From contig JBBELK010000002.1 of the NCBI GenBank assembly GCA_037783545.1, forward strand, positions 1,054,001 to 1,118,000: a stretch of DNA of 64,000 nt, written 5' to 3'. The notes under the pieces were generated by a model. It was given only the letters and a program-made list of their open reading frames with translations, made no database searches and was not told the DNA's origin. Below are positions 23,795 through 34,987 of the stretch, piece after piece. The position numbers and the translations under genes are program-made. Source of the stretch: Henricia sp. BOLD:AAB3569. Its lineage: Eukaryota; Echinodermata; Asteroidea; Spinulosida; Echinasteridae. Position 1 is the stretch's first letter, and each line of letters begins with the position of its first letter.

Positions 23795-24927
23795 CTTTAC
23801 TAAGCAGAGTTGCTAGGATGTCAACATCATTGCACATTTGCATATTCAGACCATATGCCGAACGGCCACACTACGGACAAAACCAAACACGACAAAGTAA
23901 ATTCTAATGAGATTTTTAATTTAAAATCTGAGAACATTGGCACATTTTGGAGTTAAATGTAATAAAATATGTTGTTATACTGGAAGTGAATTCTTTTGAA
24001 TTAAGCTAGTTTGACCAGAATATCAGGCTGTCAATGTAACTTGTCATACTCCCCTCAATGGAAAAATTAAGAACTTAATAAGGCATGTTTCCATTGGACT
24101 TTCTTTTCCGCTGCCTCGCAGAAAGTTACCGCGACCTTCGGTAACATTTCATTCGTGTAATCTTCCCATGCGTTCCCATTTGTAATTGCTTTTAGTGCCC
24201 ATGCGGAAAGCTACCGCGACCTTGCTTGCAGTAAACCTTTGCTGTGCAGGCCCATACATGTAGTATGGGCTACAAAAATGAAGTGGACATGATTGGAAAG
24301 ATTATGAAAAAGTCGAATATAAAGATTCACATAAACATACCTTCAAATTGTATGGTTTGTGTTTAACTTAGTGTCAAAAGAATTTCCGCCATTTTGTAGA
24401 ATAAAATGTTTGACTCCACAAAATGGCAGAACGTGGCCCGTAGTCGTATTTCAGTCGCATCTTGTTGAAGCCGAGCCCCCTGGCACCCGGTCCACTGGTC
24501 TCACGAGTAGGCTAGGGGGCGAATTGGCCAAGGGGCAAGTTGACATTATTCCCATGTGGTCATGTATGTGCGGGCATCGTTGCTGTAGGTGTACCATATG
24601 TCTCGTGGTAGAGAAAGGTACCCGATGTTCATCTGGTAGGTCTACCGTGCCATTGCCTGCAGCACCAGCCTGACGACTATTTACAGCACATTCAGCACAC
24701 AGTTTGGACGATGTATTTACTGCTAGAATATGTCTACCTGTCGCGGGTCAGGTCAGCGGCCACTTTGTTTTTGTTATCGTTAATCTCGAATTACAACAAA
24801 TTGTGAGTGTTTTAATGCATGAACAACTCTTCAAAGGTACGAGGAACATTTCCGAACGGCAAAATCTTGGAGAAATTGAAGGCAATGTGTCCCTTAAATA
24901 AACACACCGCAATAAAAGGGCACCTAC
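23795..24927. other. No gene recognised
   Basis: A short hairpin at 24386-24430 (CCGCCATTTTGT with ACAAAATGGC) resembles the core hairpin of the TTAA elements. No ankyrin exon was found beyond 24928. Confidence 0.45.
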
Positions 24928-25023
24928 CTTAGTCTTGATTTCTGCATTGGCCCCAGCTCGCAGTAAAATCCCGACGCATTCAGCATCTTTCAGAACAGCA
25001 TGGTGAAGGGCAGTCCAGCCATT
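24928..25023 (-). CDS. Ankyrin-repeat gene, exon G (most 3' exon seen)
   Basis: Read on the minus strand, acceptor tttag precedes NGWTALHHAVLKDAEC and the exon ends GANAEIKTK before donor GTAGGT. It is 96 bp, phase 0 at both ends, one ankyrin repeat with the TALHHA and GANAE signatures. No further ankyrin exon was found to the left, so the gene's 3' end is not identified. The intron to the previous exon is 12.8 kb and contains the MULE. Confidence 0.75.
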
Positions 25024-25164
25024 CTAAACATAAACACAACATCAAAACCCTTCATTTGAATTTGTTTTCTCTTCCTGAGCTTGGGTTCCTAAGGTGAGAC
25101 GTACAAACTGTGCCCTCTCTTGGCAAATAGGTGCTTTCTTTTAATATCAAACCAAATTTAAGGG

Positions 25165-25510
25165 TAGTATACATGGTTGGTAAACTGTTAAAAACAGCGT
25201 TATTTCCACTGGTAATTGAAAGCCTATGTCGAGAAAACTACCTTGTAGAAATTTCAGCCACAATAGATACAGTAATACTCAAGAAAACCTGAAAAATCCA
25301 AGCGCGGTTTTTGTGCATGAATGAATGGCTCAAAAAAATCACCTACAGGCGATCTTCGGAGATTCAAATAGTTTATACCTTTTTCTCATGAATGGGGGCA
25401 CTTCAGACGAAATAAATTCACAGGATGATTACTACTAGGATGGGAATTTACGGTTAATTCAAAAACTGGTTTGCAATTCTGGTTTGCAACATGTAGACTA
25501 CCTTTAACAA
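25165..25510 (+). repeat. Dispersed repeat (TATACATGRTTGGTAAACTG family), copy 1
   Basis: Starts gtaGTATACATGGTTGGTAAAC and ends near actacctttaac. Partial direct relative at 41609-42105, and a fragment at 52055-52090. Confidence 0.5.
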
Positions 25511-26279
25511 ATGTCTTGTTAATTTAACAATCTTGCATTGCAAAGAATGAACCTTGATTACCCGACCATTTAGCCTAGGGCGCTTTAAAGAGGCCGGGCT
25601 GTGTCACGGTTTGCGCATGCGCCAAATCCTTTTAATTGTTGACATACGTGCGCGCTCAGAAGAATGTAGTGCAATTTTGTTATACAACGCAATTGGTTCG
25701 TGTGCGAAATGTACATCGTGTACTTAAAGCATGTGCTGCATGGGGAGTATACAGTGTTCATAAGTGTTTACAATACGCAGAATTCAACTACTTATAAGTA
25801 CACTCTGTTGCGCGCCTTTGTTCGATTTCGCATCGTGTGCGATCAGTGTCTGGAAAAATCGGTACAGTGGCGGGGGCCACAGAGTCTTTCCATCGACAGA
25901 AGATGTGCTGTAAAATTGCTGTCAGGACCAAATAAGCATATCAGTTTAGGTGGAAATCAAGGTTGAACAAATTTGTCGCATTTTTTCGCATAGTGGCGAA
26001 TAAGCGATTTTTCCGAAATTGAGATTTTGTCATATTTCGGGTTCTAAAGATGCGAATTTTCATTTGTGAAGGTTTTAAATAAAAAATTTGAGTGGTTTTT
26101 GAGTTATTAAAAAATGCAGAATGGCGAATAGGCTCATGATTGGCCCAGCGTTTTTTGCGTAGTGACGAATACCGACATTACGCTGGTGACCGATGGCGCC
26201 TTGCGCATTACAAGGCAACGCCTCCTGCCGGGAACCAACAGACATGCGTGAACCAAACACTCCTAACTTCCCAGGTAGC

Positions 26280-26560
26280 AAGACAACGTTGGTCCAACGT
26301 TGATCCATCGTTGTCAAATCCTAATCACAACGTTGGATCAACGTTGTCTGGCAACGTTGGACCAACGTTATTTTGCACGTTGAGACAACGTTGCAGCATC
26401 GTTGGATCCAACGTTGCTCCAACGTTGGATTCACGTTAATCCCACGACATCCAACGAAACTGGATGCAAATCCAACAAACATCCAACGTTGTTCCAACGT
26501 AATATACGAGCATCCAACGAATTTCCAACGCATTTCCAACAAGGTTCCAACTGCCATATA
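26280..26560. repeat. CAACGTTG palindromic motif array
   Basis: Many overlapping copies of CAACGTTGG(A/T)CCAACGTTG-like sequence, each its own reverse complement, ending in looser ccaacg spacing. It sits in the left arm of the possible outer element. Confidence 0.75.
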
Positions 26561-28194
26561 CATTAATTACCACCAGAAGAAACAGACGAATTCTAGTAAA
26601 CCTCAATTTATTTAAAAAATATACATGTACATTGGTCAGAAAATTATGCAAGTTTTTTTTTTTTCCATTAGCTGAAATATTTACCAAAAGGAATATAATT
26701 TTAAAAAGTACACGCCTACATGTGTATCTACTCAGTTTATCTGCTTGCTTGAAAGGAACGTCCATAAAATAGTTATCCGGTGGATTCAAACCGCGTTAAT
26801 AAGATGAATCTAGATTTTTACAAATGAGATAAACTTGTATTCTCAAGAAAAAAAAAGACCAAAAATTGTCGGATTAGCAGAATGTTGTATTAATATTGCT
26901 CTTATTATTGAGGTTCAATTCAATTGCATAACTACAACCATGCACTATAAACTTGTTGCACAATTAAAACAAAGAGGAAATTGCCTTACGTCAGGGCATG
27001 GAGGGAGAAACAAACATGGTCGGGGTTAAAAATGTTTTCAATGTAAAAGAAAAATCAAACTAAAGTTCTGTACATCAAATTGATGGATGATTGAAGAGTT
27101 TATCCAAGGTCTACTCGAACGTCGATTTTTCATCCGTCATATGTCCATTGTACGCACAACTGTAACAGCACTATTAAAATATATACAGCACAAGGTGTTT
27201 TCCGAAGAGGCTCGTGTGATGTTTTATAGCGCATTTTTCACGATGCGTCACTTTGCATACGGCAGAATTCCGTTGTGAAACTGACCATATTAGTGTACCC
27301 AGTGCGCGCGCGGTGACGTCACGGATTTCCAAGTCCCTGCTGACCCTCTTGTGCCGGCACATGCAGGCTACGACTCTCCTGTAGATCCTGAAGTAGTACT
27401 TGTAGATCCTGTAGTAGTACCCGTCTGTAGATCCTGAAGATTTACACATTGACTTTCTTGCTGTTCCTCGGCCATCTATAGGTCGAATATGTTGCGCAGA
27501 TGATTAGCTGCAGCTTCTTGAATGGCCTCTCGGCTAGAATTTTCGTATCCAGCATGTCGTCGAACTGATTCTGGTGAAAAACACAAGAACAAAAGTGTAA
27601 GATCAATTATAAGACTCTTTGCAAAAATTTTCGAACGCAAGACGGTCGAGTTGGACAACGGTAGAGTTGGTACAACGGTCGAGTTTGTCCGAGTCAAGTT
27701 GGCAAACAGTCGAGTTGACCTGCACCCGTTACAGTACGATGTCAATCGTTTGTCATGTTTGTGATCAAAAAAATGCTTTAAAAATCCACGTTTATGAATG
27801 CTGGGAATTGATCATTTGTCTTCTGAGATAAAACCCTAAAAGCATACAATCATGATCAAATGTACAAAAGGTTTCGCGTTCTATACACAAATGAAATAGA
27901 ACTACAAGCCACGTGCTGGTAAACGGTCGAGTTGACCTAACTAAGTGATACATGTATGTTAAACAGGGTGTCAGATTTGGCGTAAAATACTGACCTTAAA
28001 ATTTCAAATTTCAAAACAACTGAACAAATTCATGACATGATACATACCCACAATTGTACTGAAGAACTGATGCAACATGCAAATATAATGCAAGGTTAGT
28101 TAGGACAGCCAGATCACACTTTATCAGTCGATTTTCGTGGGAGAATAAAAGCTGCCACACAGGAAATTGGAAGAAATGCCGGGTCGTGCTAATT

Positions 28195-28246
28195 AGCGTC
28201 AACAAGCGTCAACAAGCGTCAACAAGCGTCAACAAAGCGTCAACAA
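28195..28246. repeat. Subterminal iterons, left end of MULE
   Basis: Five consecutive copies of GCGTCAACAA, the fourth followed by one extra A, directly inside the left terminus. They are candidate transposase-binding sites because the right terminus carries the same unit. Confidence 0.8.
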
Positions 28247-29461
28247 ATAATACAAGCACTTTCTTGCGTAAATAATGTATTGACAATACTCATTAGGTTC
28301 CTAAATATCATATCTACTGTATTACTTTAACTGCACATGTTTTTAAGTGTGAAATATTGAGCGACAAAGCACGAACTCATCGGTGCCGTTCATACAACTC
28401 CCCGGCCGCCATTTTAATTGTGCTGGACCGCTCCATTTTTCTATAGGGGAGTCAAAACCAAGTTTAGCCTTGTGTACTAAAAACTAGGTAGGCGGCCTGT
28501 ACGTGAGTTGTTGAGGCGTGGAGAAAGGAACCTTCCCGGGGTTTGGTGGTTGGTTGAGGCATGGAGCTATGGTTGAGGTGAGTCAAATGAGTTTTAGGTC
28601 ATTACCATGCACGGACACCTAGGTTTTTTTTTGTTATTACATGTGAAAATGTTAGGCCTACCAGTTTGATGACAAAAATGCAAAATTTTACTAAGGAATA
28701 TATATGCCTACTACTAGTACTATACTATAGTACTAATGGAGGTAGGACCTCCATGCTACCATGGATGCTACATGTGCTATAGTACGCCCTAGTCAGTCAA
28801 TAAAATAGGGAAAATAGCCTAGTAATAAAAAACGGTATTTTTTTCGTATACATTGAACAAAGATTTGAAGGAAATTACCTCCTGGAATCAACAGATAATA
28901 TAATTTAAGGATATATCCTCACTTGTACTTTTGTCGCAAATGTTGCTTTTCTGTAGAAAAATCACATTTTCTCCTTTAAAAATTGCCTTCAGTTTAATAG
29001 TGCACAAGATTTGGTATTTTTTTTGTTGATGCCACAACTCGAATTTAAGGAAAATAATTAATGGAATCGATAATTAATAGCTCGATAGAATTGACATTTC
29101 CGTCGCAAATGTTGCATTTCCATTAAAATTGTGTTTTTGTCATGCCAGCCTCGATACAAAAGTGTGGCTGCTTTGCGTGCAATCATATGCAATATTTTTT
29201 GTGATTTTTTCTGCGCCCCCTGTTGTTGCGCTTACAATGGGGCAAAGGTGGCAATGGGGTGAAGTATGGTCCGTGCATGGTAATTTTTCCTTTACATTGA
29301 ACAAATAGGCCTACCGGTACGTTGTAGGAAATTGCCTCCTGGAATGAACAGATAATAAAATTTTAAGATATAGGCCTACTTCCCACTTTGCAACAGATTC
29401 CATAAATACTTTTGTCGCAAAAAATCATCAAGCGGTTGCTGTTGTGATGCTCCGGCGGGAT

Positions 29462-29539
29462 GCCCAGATACCGGTAGCTCAGTTGGTAGAGCAGTTGGCC
29501 ATGTATGCCAAGGACCTGGGTTCGAATCCCAGTCTGGGC
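29462..29539 (+). pseudogene. tRNA-like sequence (tRNA pseudogene or SINE head)
   Basis: The acceptor halves GCCCAGA and TCTGGGC pair perfectly. The D arm GCTCAGTTGGTAGAGC and T arm CTGGGTTCGAATCCCAG are canonical. The anticodon stem TTGGC/GCCAA encloses loop CATGTAT (would read UGU, Thr), but position 33 is A instead of U. Eight bases instead of two separate the acceptor and D stems. I therefore read it as a degenerate or tRNA-derived copy, not a functional tRNA. Confidence 0.55.
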
Positions 29540-29779
29540 ACTGCAATTTTCTCGTGTTTCTAAATTCACCTCTAACTTACATTTTTGTCACATAAGTTTG
29601 TTTAAGTCTAATGCAGACAGGGCTTAAGACTTAGAAGGTTCGTTGGGCCAAAGTTTAATAAAGAATATTAAGTACAAAGTGGTTTTTAAATGCTTAATCG
29701 TCAAGTCCTGAGAACAGGGAAAAAAAGTGATGAAACTAAATGTACAATTTGACACAAAATATTAACAATTGAACAATGA

Positions 29780-29915
29780 CATTAAAAGCACAGGCTCGTC
29801 AGCAATGCGCGCGTGCCAGATTCGTGCCACGAAATATGCAGCTTCATGCCTTTGCTATATGGAGGTGCACGAATTGGCACGCGTTCATTGCTGACCAGCC
29901 TTGCCTTTAAATGGC
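29780..29915. repeat. Small palindromic repeat, copy left of the transposase gene
   Basis: The arms contain GGCTCGTCAGCAATG and CATTGCTGACCAGCC with a TTAAAGGCA-like outer border. A related copy lies at about 33795-33905 on the other side of the gene, and a fragment at about 1680-1720. Confidence 0.5.
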
Positions 29916-29987
29916 ATCATGTGTTGTTCACTGTTTGAGAAAATACTTCATTTTATATAACAATAATAATACTGGACCTCGTTTTGG

Positions 29988-30083
29988 GTGATATGAGAAT
30001 ATACCGCACTCGTCATGAAAATACCGAACTCGTCTTCGGCTCGTTCAGTTTTATCATGACTCGTGCGGTATATTCTCATACAC
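29988..30083. repeat. Palindrome downstream of the transposase stop
   Basis: Arms read GATATGAGAATATACCGCAC and, inverted, GTGCGGTATATTCTCATAC. It is a short inverted-repeat unit inside the MULE about 200 bp past the stop codon. Confidence 0.6.
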
Positions 30084-30283
30084 CCTCAAAGCCATCCAAT
30101 ATTATATAATTACCATTATAATTATTTCAAAGCGTCTTGTAGGAAGAGCAATATGAAAGTTGTACAAATCTTAATCTTGCAAACAGAAGTTATAAAACAC
30201 ATGGTCGGATTGAATCTACTGGTTACAGTATTGAATTTGATAAACTACGTGAGGATGCAAACAGTACAAGGGCACAGAAGAAT

Positions 30284-33200
30284 TCATGCAAGATTAAATG
30301 TTACTGTTTTTGAATTGCGCACTCTTTTTTTTTGGCCTGGTTTTTTTGCTATTCCCGGCTTCTTGGGGATTTTGAGTTGATTATCTGTGGAGTGCACAAA
30401 CAACTCTCTCTTCTGTTTACATGCCAGAAAATTCTGAAAAATGGCATCTTTTTCTTCTTGTGTTTTGTCTGCCCAGTTTTGTGGGTGAAACCTAAATTTT
30501 TTGGCCACCCATGGAGCAAGTTGGTATGAGCCTTGACCACTAAAAGTACGCTTCATGTCAAGATACTGAAGTTTTACAATGTCATGTAGATTACGAATTA
30601 ATGCAGGAAGTTTTGCCGGTTTCCAGTTAATCTGCAGTTTCATGATATGATTCATGGCTTCACATGCATTGTTTTTCCAGTCTAGATGGACCGAGTTTCT
30701 CTGAAGATGTGGAATGAAAACATGAGACCTTATGAGGGGAACCAACTTGTTACAGAAGTAATCACCAAAGTTAGGTAAGAAAACTTCATATTGTTGAGTT
30801 AGGTCAATAATTTTTCTCTCAAAATCTACAATATTATTAGTGTACAGTGGGCCGTTAATACCAAAAATTTCATTAACTACCGTTGCTTTTACTTTCTCAG
30901 TTACACCCACTTTGTGTTGCAAATACCTTTTTACATTTTCTTGAAGATGCCTTGTACAGAGTAAAAATGTTGCATTGGAAAAACATTTCTGGACAGCCTT
31001 CATTAATGCCTTCTCTTCATCAGTTCCAAAAATTAAACTACTTAACCCAAGGTGTGCTTCGTCAACTTTACCATCTAGTTTACTTTCTATATGTGAAAAA
31101 AATCTATGATAAGTGTGGTAACTTCCATCCCAATGCAAGTAAACAGGACCTAGCATAATGGGTTGTGTCTGGGTCGACTTTCTTAATAAATTACTATGTT
31201 GATAAACCAATGATGTTACATAACAAGGCCCTAAATTAAATGTTCTGTCAATTCCTATAATACTTTTAGATGAGGTACTAGCACAGATGTTTACAATGTC
31301 CTTAATTTGATTGTCATTATACAGAATAATTGCTGGCGGTTGACCTTTACATTGAATAATTTCTTGAACAAATGGATTATCGTGAATCATATTTAATACG
31401 TTTTGAACATCATCTGCAATATTACAACTTTTTCCACCATTATTATTTTTACATTGAGCATACTTAATATTTTGGATCTGTTTTAGGTCTCTAGGTGCAG
31501 ATTCAGCATCTTCTATTACCATTTTAGAATACAATTGTCTAGGCTGAGTACTACTACTAACATTTTGTTTGATATTATCCCGGACCTTCATACTTGTTCT
31601 TACGTACTGACTGTTGCCACGTTTTTGGTTGCCATGACAACTTCCATCACTGTTAATTACTCCTAAATATTCTACAATAGCTTTATTTAATATTGCAGTA
31701 TCTGGGTTTGGTGCTTTTTCCAGCCATGAGATTCTTCTTTTAAAGCTGCTGTCACATTTCAATACGGCGTAGTAACGTTTCATAATAACAATATCATCAT
31801 CACTGGGTTGTGGCTCAATTTCAGCTAACCTTCCTTTAACACGCTTACAATATTTACCATCCTTTATGTTTATGTGAGAAATTTCACAGTTTGTATCAAG
31901 AAAAATTGTTTGTTTTGTAGAAGTGGTTCTTGAATCCCAAACACCACAATCATCTCTAAAATCACTTCTTTTTCCAGCTTTCCTTTTTTGAACATTAGCA
32001 CTATTGTCAATAATAAAAAATCTGTTATCCTTCCTTCCCTCTGGAATTTCATCATATTGTGGTGATTCTTCTAGAAGTAGTTTATACAAAGCATTTGGTA
32101 ATAAGAAATTACCCTTTAAAGTGTTCAAATTGTCATGCAGCCGTCGCCTCACACGTCTTGTCTCAGTATGGTTTAACTTTCTCTTGACAGGTTGGTGTTT
32201 CCTCGATGATGATGCTGCAAATTCGTCATCAGAGTCTACAAGTTCCTGGGCATCCCAAGGATGGAATGGGGTTGATGCCTCAGTTGGACTTGGCATAGAT
32301 GGACGAGACGAGGCTGTCTTGCGTGGAGGGGGAGATGGCGGAGAAAGGGAAACTGGCTCTGGTGAGGAGTCAATTATGGTTGGACTTGGCATAGATGGGC
32401 GAGAAGAGGCTGTCTTTCGTGGAGGGGGAGGTGGCGGAGACGGGGAAACTGGCTCTGGTGAGGAGTCGATTCTGATTGGACTTGGCATCGACGGGCGAGA
32501 AGAGGCTGTCTTTCGTGGAGGGGGAGGTGGCGGAGATGCGGAAACTGGCTCTGGTGAGGAGTCGATTCTGATTGGACTTGGCATCGATGGGCGAGAAGAG
32601 GCTGTCTTTCGTGGAGGGGGAGGTGGCGGAGATGCGGAAACTGGCTCTGGGGAAGAGTCGATTACGACTGGTGGTGATCTTACACATTCAGCGTATGTCT
32701 TAGATGCAGGCACTCTAGTATCTCGAAGAAGTGGCACAAAGTGGTTAGGGGTCCAAGTGCCTCGAGTATTGCTGGACATGGATGTCCACATAATAAAAAT
32801 GGGAACAGTGCTGCGCGTGGTGAGTGGACTGAATGTAGTGTTCAGAATGCGTACACACATGTCCATCATCCCATTAATCGGAGGGTAGACACTGATGATG
32901 GGTGTGCCAATAACAGTTGATGCAGCCTGCATGGTCCAAGCGGAGGAATAGCCACCATCTTTGGAACAGCTCTTGCACGCGTCGTTGTAGTCCGGGCTTA
33001 CCAATGCGATGCTTGTATCTGCATGCATTGAAGTGTACTTTTCAGCATGAGTTACCATCTCCAAGCACGTGCGAAAGCGAATCTCAGTGGACAGAGACTC
33101 ATCTCCCTTTAAAGCGATGGAGAGGGCATTAAACAAGCAGTTACCATTGCCATTTTTAAATACTGGGATGCGTCCACCACACCCCCCACTCGATGCGAGA

Positions 33201-33595
33201 AGCTGCATGGAGGGACGGTCAGACATCAACGTTGCAGTCATCCTCACACCTTGAGCAGGAATGCCAGACAGGTGAGGAACTTCGCGCATGAGTATGGCTT
33301 GACGCTCTACAGCACGTGCTAAACTCTTGAAAGAGGATGAGTGCTGTGACAGTCGTTCCAGGGAAAGTACTGCATCAAAAACGTCCATAGATCTGCTACA
33401 TCCACGGCATGTATAGTCTAGGGTGACATCCCCGAAAGAAGCCAACTGGTCAGATGTCAATTGCTCACAGCGGCTGTGGAACCATGAAATGCAGGTCCCA
33501 CACTGGATGGCGTTTGTGCGACATTCTCGTCTACAAACACCACATGGCCACTTGCTGCGTCCACTGCCCTTGCTCTGGAGAGATATGGTAGCCAT
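30284..33595 (-). CDS. MULE transposase fused to PHD finger and OTU-like protease domain (1103 aa)
   Basis: Single uninterrupted ORF ending in TGA at 30284-30286. The ATG at 33595 is preferred because an acceptor-like tract (ttttcttttcacag) directly precedes it; an in-frame ATG at 33637 lies upstream of that tract. Domains in order: PHD finger, residues 18-66, with the full C4HC3 set C18, C21, C32, C35, H40, C43, C63, C66. OTU-like domain, about 140-290, with the motif GNGNCLFNAL around Cys153 and NHFVPLL around His285; the Asp usual before the Cys motif is Asn. Four 32-residue proline-rich repeats, about 310-440. C-terminal MULE-type DDE domain with D783 (GIDRTFN), D859 (FGTDEEKAL), C880/H883 and E979 (CEAMNH). 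Basic C-terminal tail. It is predicted to cut and paste the surrounding element in the nucleus. What the PHD and OTU parts do is inference. All catalytic residues visible to me are present, so it may be intact. Confidence 0.85.
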   Translation of the reverse strand: MATISLQSKGSGRSKWPCGVCRRECRTNAIQCGTCISWFHSRCEQLTSDQLASFGDVTLDYTCRGCSRSMDVFDAVLSLERLSQHSSSFKSLARAVERQAILMREVPHLSGIPAQGVRMTATLMSDRPSMQLLASSGGCGGRIPVFKNGNGNCLFNALSIALKGDESLSTEIRFRTCLEMVTHAEKYTSMHADTSIALVSPDYNDACKSCSKDGGYSSAWTMQAASTVIGTPIISVYPPINGMMDMCVRILNTTFSPLTTRSTVPIFIMWTSMSSNTRGTWTPNHFVPLLRDTRVPASKTYAECVRSPPVVIDSSPEPVSASPPPPPPRKTASSRPSMPSPIRIDSSPEPVSASPPPPPPRKTASSRPSMPSPIRIDSSPEPVSPSPPPPPPRKTASSRPSMPSPTIIDSSPEPVSLSPPSPPPRKTASSRPSMPSPTEASTPFHPWDAQELVDSDDEFAASSSRKHQPVKRKLNHTETRRVRRRLHDNLNTLKGNFLLPNALYKLLLEESPQYDEIPEGRKDNRFFIIDNSANVQKRKAGKRSDFRDDCGVWDSRTTSTKQTIFLDTNCEISHINIKDGKYCKRVKGRLAEIEPQPSDDDIVIMKRYYAVLKCDSSFKRRISWLEKAPNPDTAILNKAIVEYLGVINSDGSCHGNQKRGNSQYVRTSMKVRDNIKQNVSSSTQPRQLYSKMVIEDAESAPRDLKQIQNIKYAQCKNNNGGKSCNIADDVQNVLNMIHDNPFVQEIIQCKGQPPAIILYNDNQIKDIVNICASTSSKSIIGIDRTFNLGPCYVTSLVYQHSNLLRKSTQTQPIMLGPVYLHWDGSYHTYHRFFSHIESKLDGKVDEAHLGLSSLIFGTDEEKALMKAVQKCFSNATFLLCTRHLQENVKRYLQHKVGVTEKVKATVVNEIFGINGPLYTNNIVDFERKIIDLTQQYEVFLPNFGDYFCNKLVPLIRSHVFIPHLQRNSVHLDWKNNACEAMNHIMKLQINWKPAKLPALIRNLHDIVKLQYLDMKRTFSGQGSYQLAPWVAKKFRFHPQNWADKTQEEKDAIFQNFLACKQKRELFVHSTDNQLKIPKKPGIAKKPGQKKRVRNSKTVTFNLA
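32276..32660 (-). repeat. In-frame 96-bp minisatellite inside the transposase gene
   Basis: About four tandem copies of a 96-bp unit encode a 32-residue repeat with the core IDSSPEPVSASPPPPPPRK. The two most similar starts are at 32468 and 32564. The period is a multiple of three, so copy-number change would keep the frame. The repeats form a flexible proline/serine linker between the OTU-like and transposase parts. Confidence 0.85.
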
Positions 33596-33794
33596 TCTGT
33601 GAAAAGAAAATGGAGAGAAGAGGTTTTTAGTTAGCACAGTAAATGTTTGCTATGTTTACTATTGAACAAGCTTTTGGACCTGACCATCACGGATTGAAAT
33701 GAAATTTGGTGTCCTTGAGAAACCCAGACAACTGAAATTTTATGTAATTCGGTCAATTAATTTTTGAGATACGGGTCAAACCTACTTTAAATCC

Positions 33795-33905
33795 CTTAAC
33801 TCGTGCAACAAAATACGCAGCTGTGCCTTTGCTACACAGAGCTGCGTTTTTCGTGGCACGAATTTGGCGCGCACATTGCTGACGAGTCTGTGCCTTTAAT
33901 GTCTC
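33795..33905. repeat. Small palindromic repeat, copy right of the transposase gene
   Basis: Same family as 29780-29915, with the motifs CGTGGCACGAATTTGGCGCG and CATTGCTGACGAGTC. It lies 200 bp upstream of the chosen ATG. Confidence 0.5.
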
Positions 33906-34207
33906 ATTGCCTAGTTCATTATTATGAGGAGTAAATTAGGGCACATGATCTTATGGGGTCATTCCGTGTTTTTGAAACGAATTTGGACTAATTAGCATGA
34001 TTTGCTAGGTTTAGACAGTTATATCTCTAAAAGTAATGGACCTAGAGAGAAATTGTATCTCGTACCACAAAAAAGTTATGTAAATTTATAACCTTTGCGA
34101 AAATGCGTATTTGTCAAAATGCGCAATTGTTTTTTATTCGTTAGCTTAAAGGAGTGTGACCAGATCACTTTTTTTTACCCATAACTCCCCGGGACTTACC
34201 TTATGGG

Positions 34208-34987
34208 TCATGAGATTTTTATATCATAACATCCGTTATATTTTTCTGATTACGAAACTGAAACTCCCGCGCTTCTAGGCCGCATATTTCCGAGGATATC
34301 GTCGAAAATCCACTGATTATTTGTAAACTAATTTTCCAGTATCAACGTTTATCCACTGAAAGCCGACTCAATAGTTTTGTAATAGTTTTGATAATATTGG
34401 TAAGTTACATCGAAAACTATTTTCCAGAAACTCTGGTCATGCTCCTTTAAGATGTAAGGAACATTTCCAGAAGGGATGGGCACTCTTACAGTTTTTGAGT
34501 TATGGTAATTTTAACATTGTCTAACATGTAAATAACATGAAAATACCATGTAAATAACATGTACATACACAGTTACATGTTATTACATGGTATTTACACG
34601 TTAACCAATGTTAAAATTATCATAACTCAAAAACTGTAAAAGAGTGCCCATCCCAAATCTTTCTGGAAATGTTCCTTACATCTTAAAGGCGCGTGACCAG
34701 AGTTTCTGGAAAATAGTTTTCGATGTAACTTACCAATATTATCAAGTAACTCCCATACACACCTCCCATGTCCCAAAAACCCGAAAACATTCGCAATTTC
34801 CAGTAAAAAATTGAACAAAACTATCGAGTATGCTTTCAGCGGATAAACGTTGATACTGGAAAATTAGTTTACAAATAATCGGTGGATTTTCGACGATATC
34901 CTCGGAAATATGCGGCCTAGAAGCGCGGGAGTTTCAGTTTCGTAATCAGAAAAATATAACGGATGTTATGATATATAAATCTCATGA
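34208..34987. repeat. 780-bp foldback (near-complete palindrome) inside the MULE
   Basis: The left arm from TCATGAG at 34208 is matched in reverse by the right arm ending CTCATGA at 34987. Two blocks pair in order: 34208-34390 with about 34816-34987, and about 34390-34520 with 34603-34745. A 70-nt stretch at about 34746-34815 has no partner. The centre is itself rich in ACATGTAAATAACATG motifs. It is probably an inserted non-autonomous element, upstream of the transposase gene in its reading direction. Confidence 0.75.

Noticed and set aside
32004..32888. 294-aa plus-strand ORF rich in Gly and Glu
   Set aside because: Antisense shadow of the transposase proline-rich repeat.
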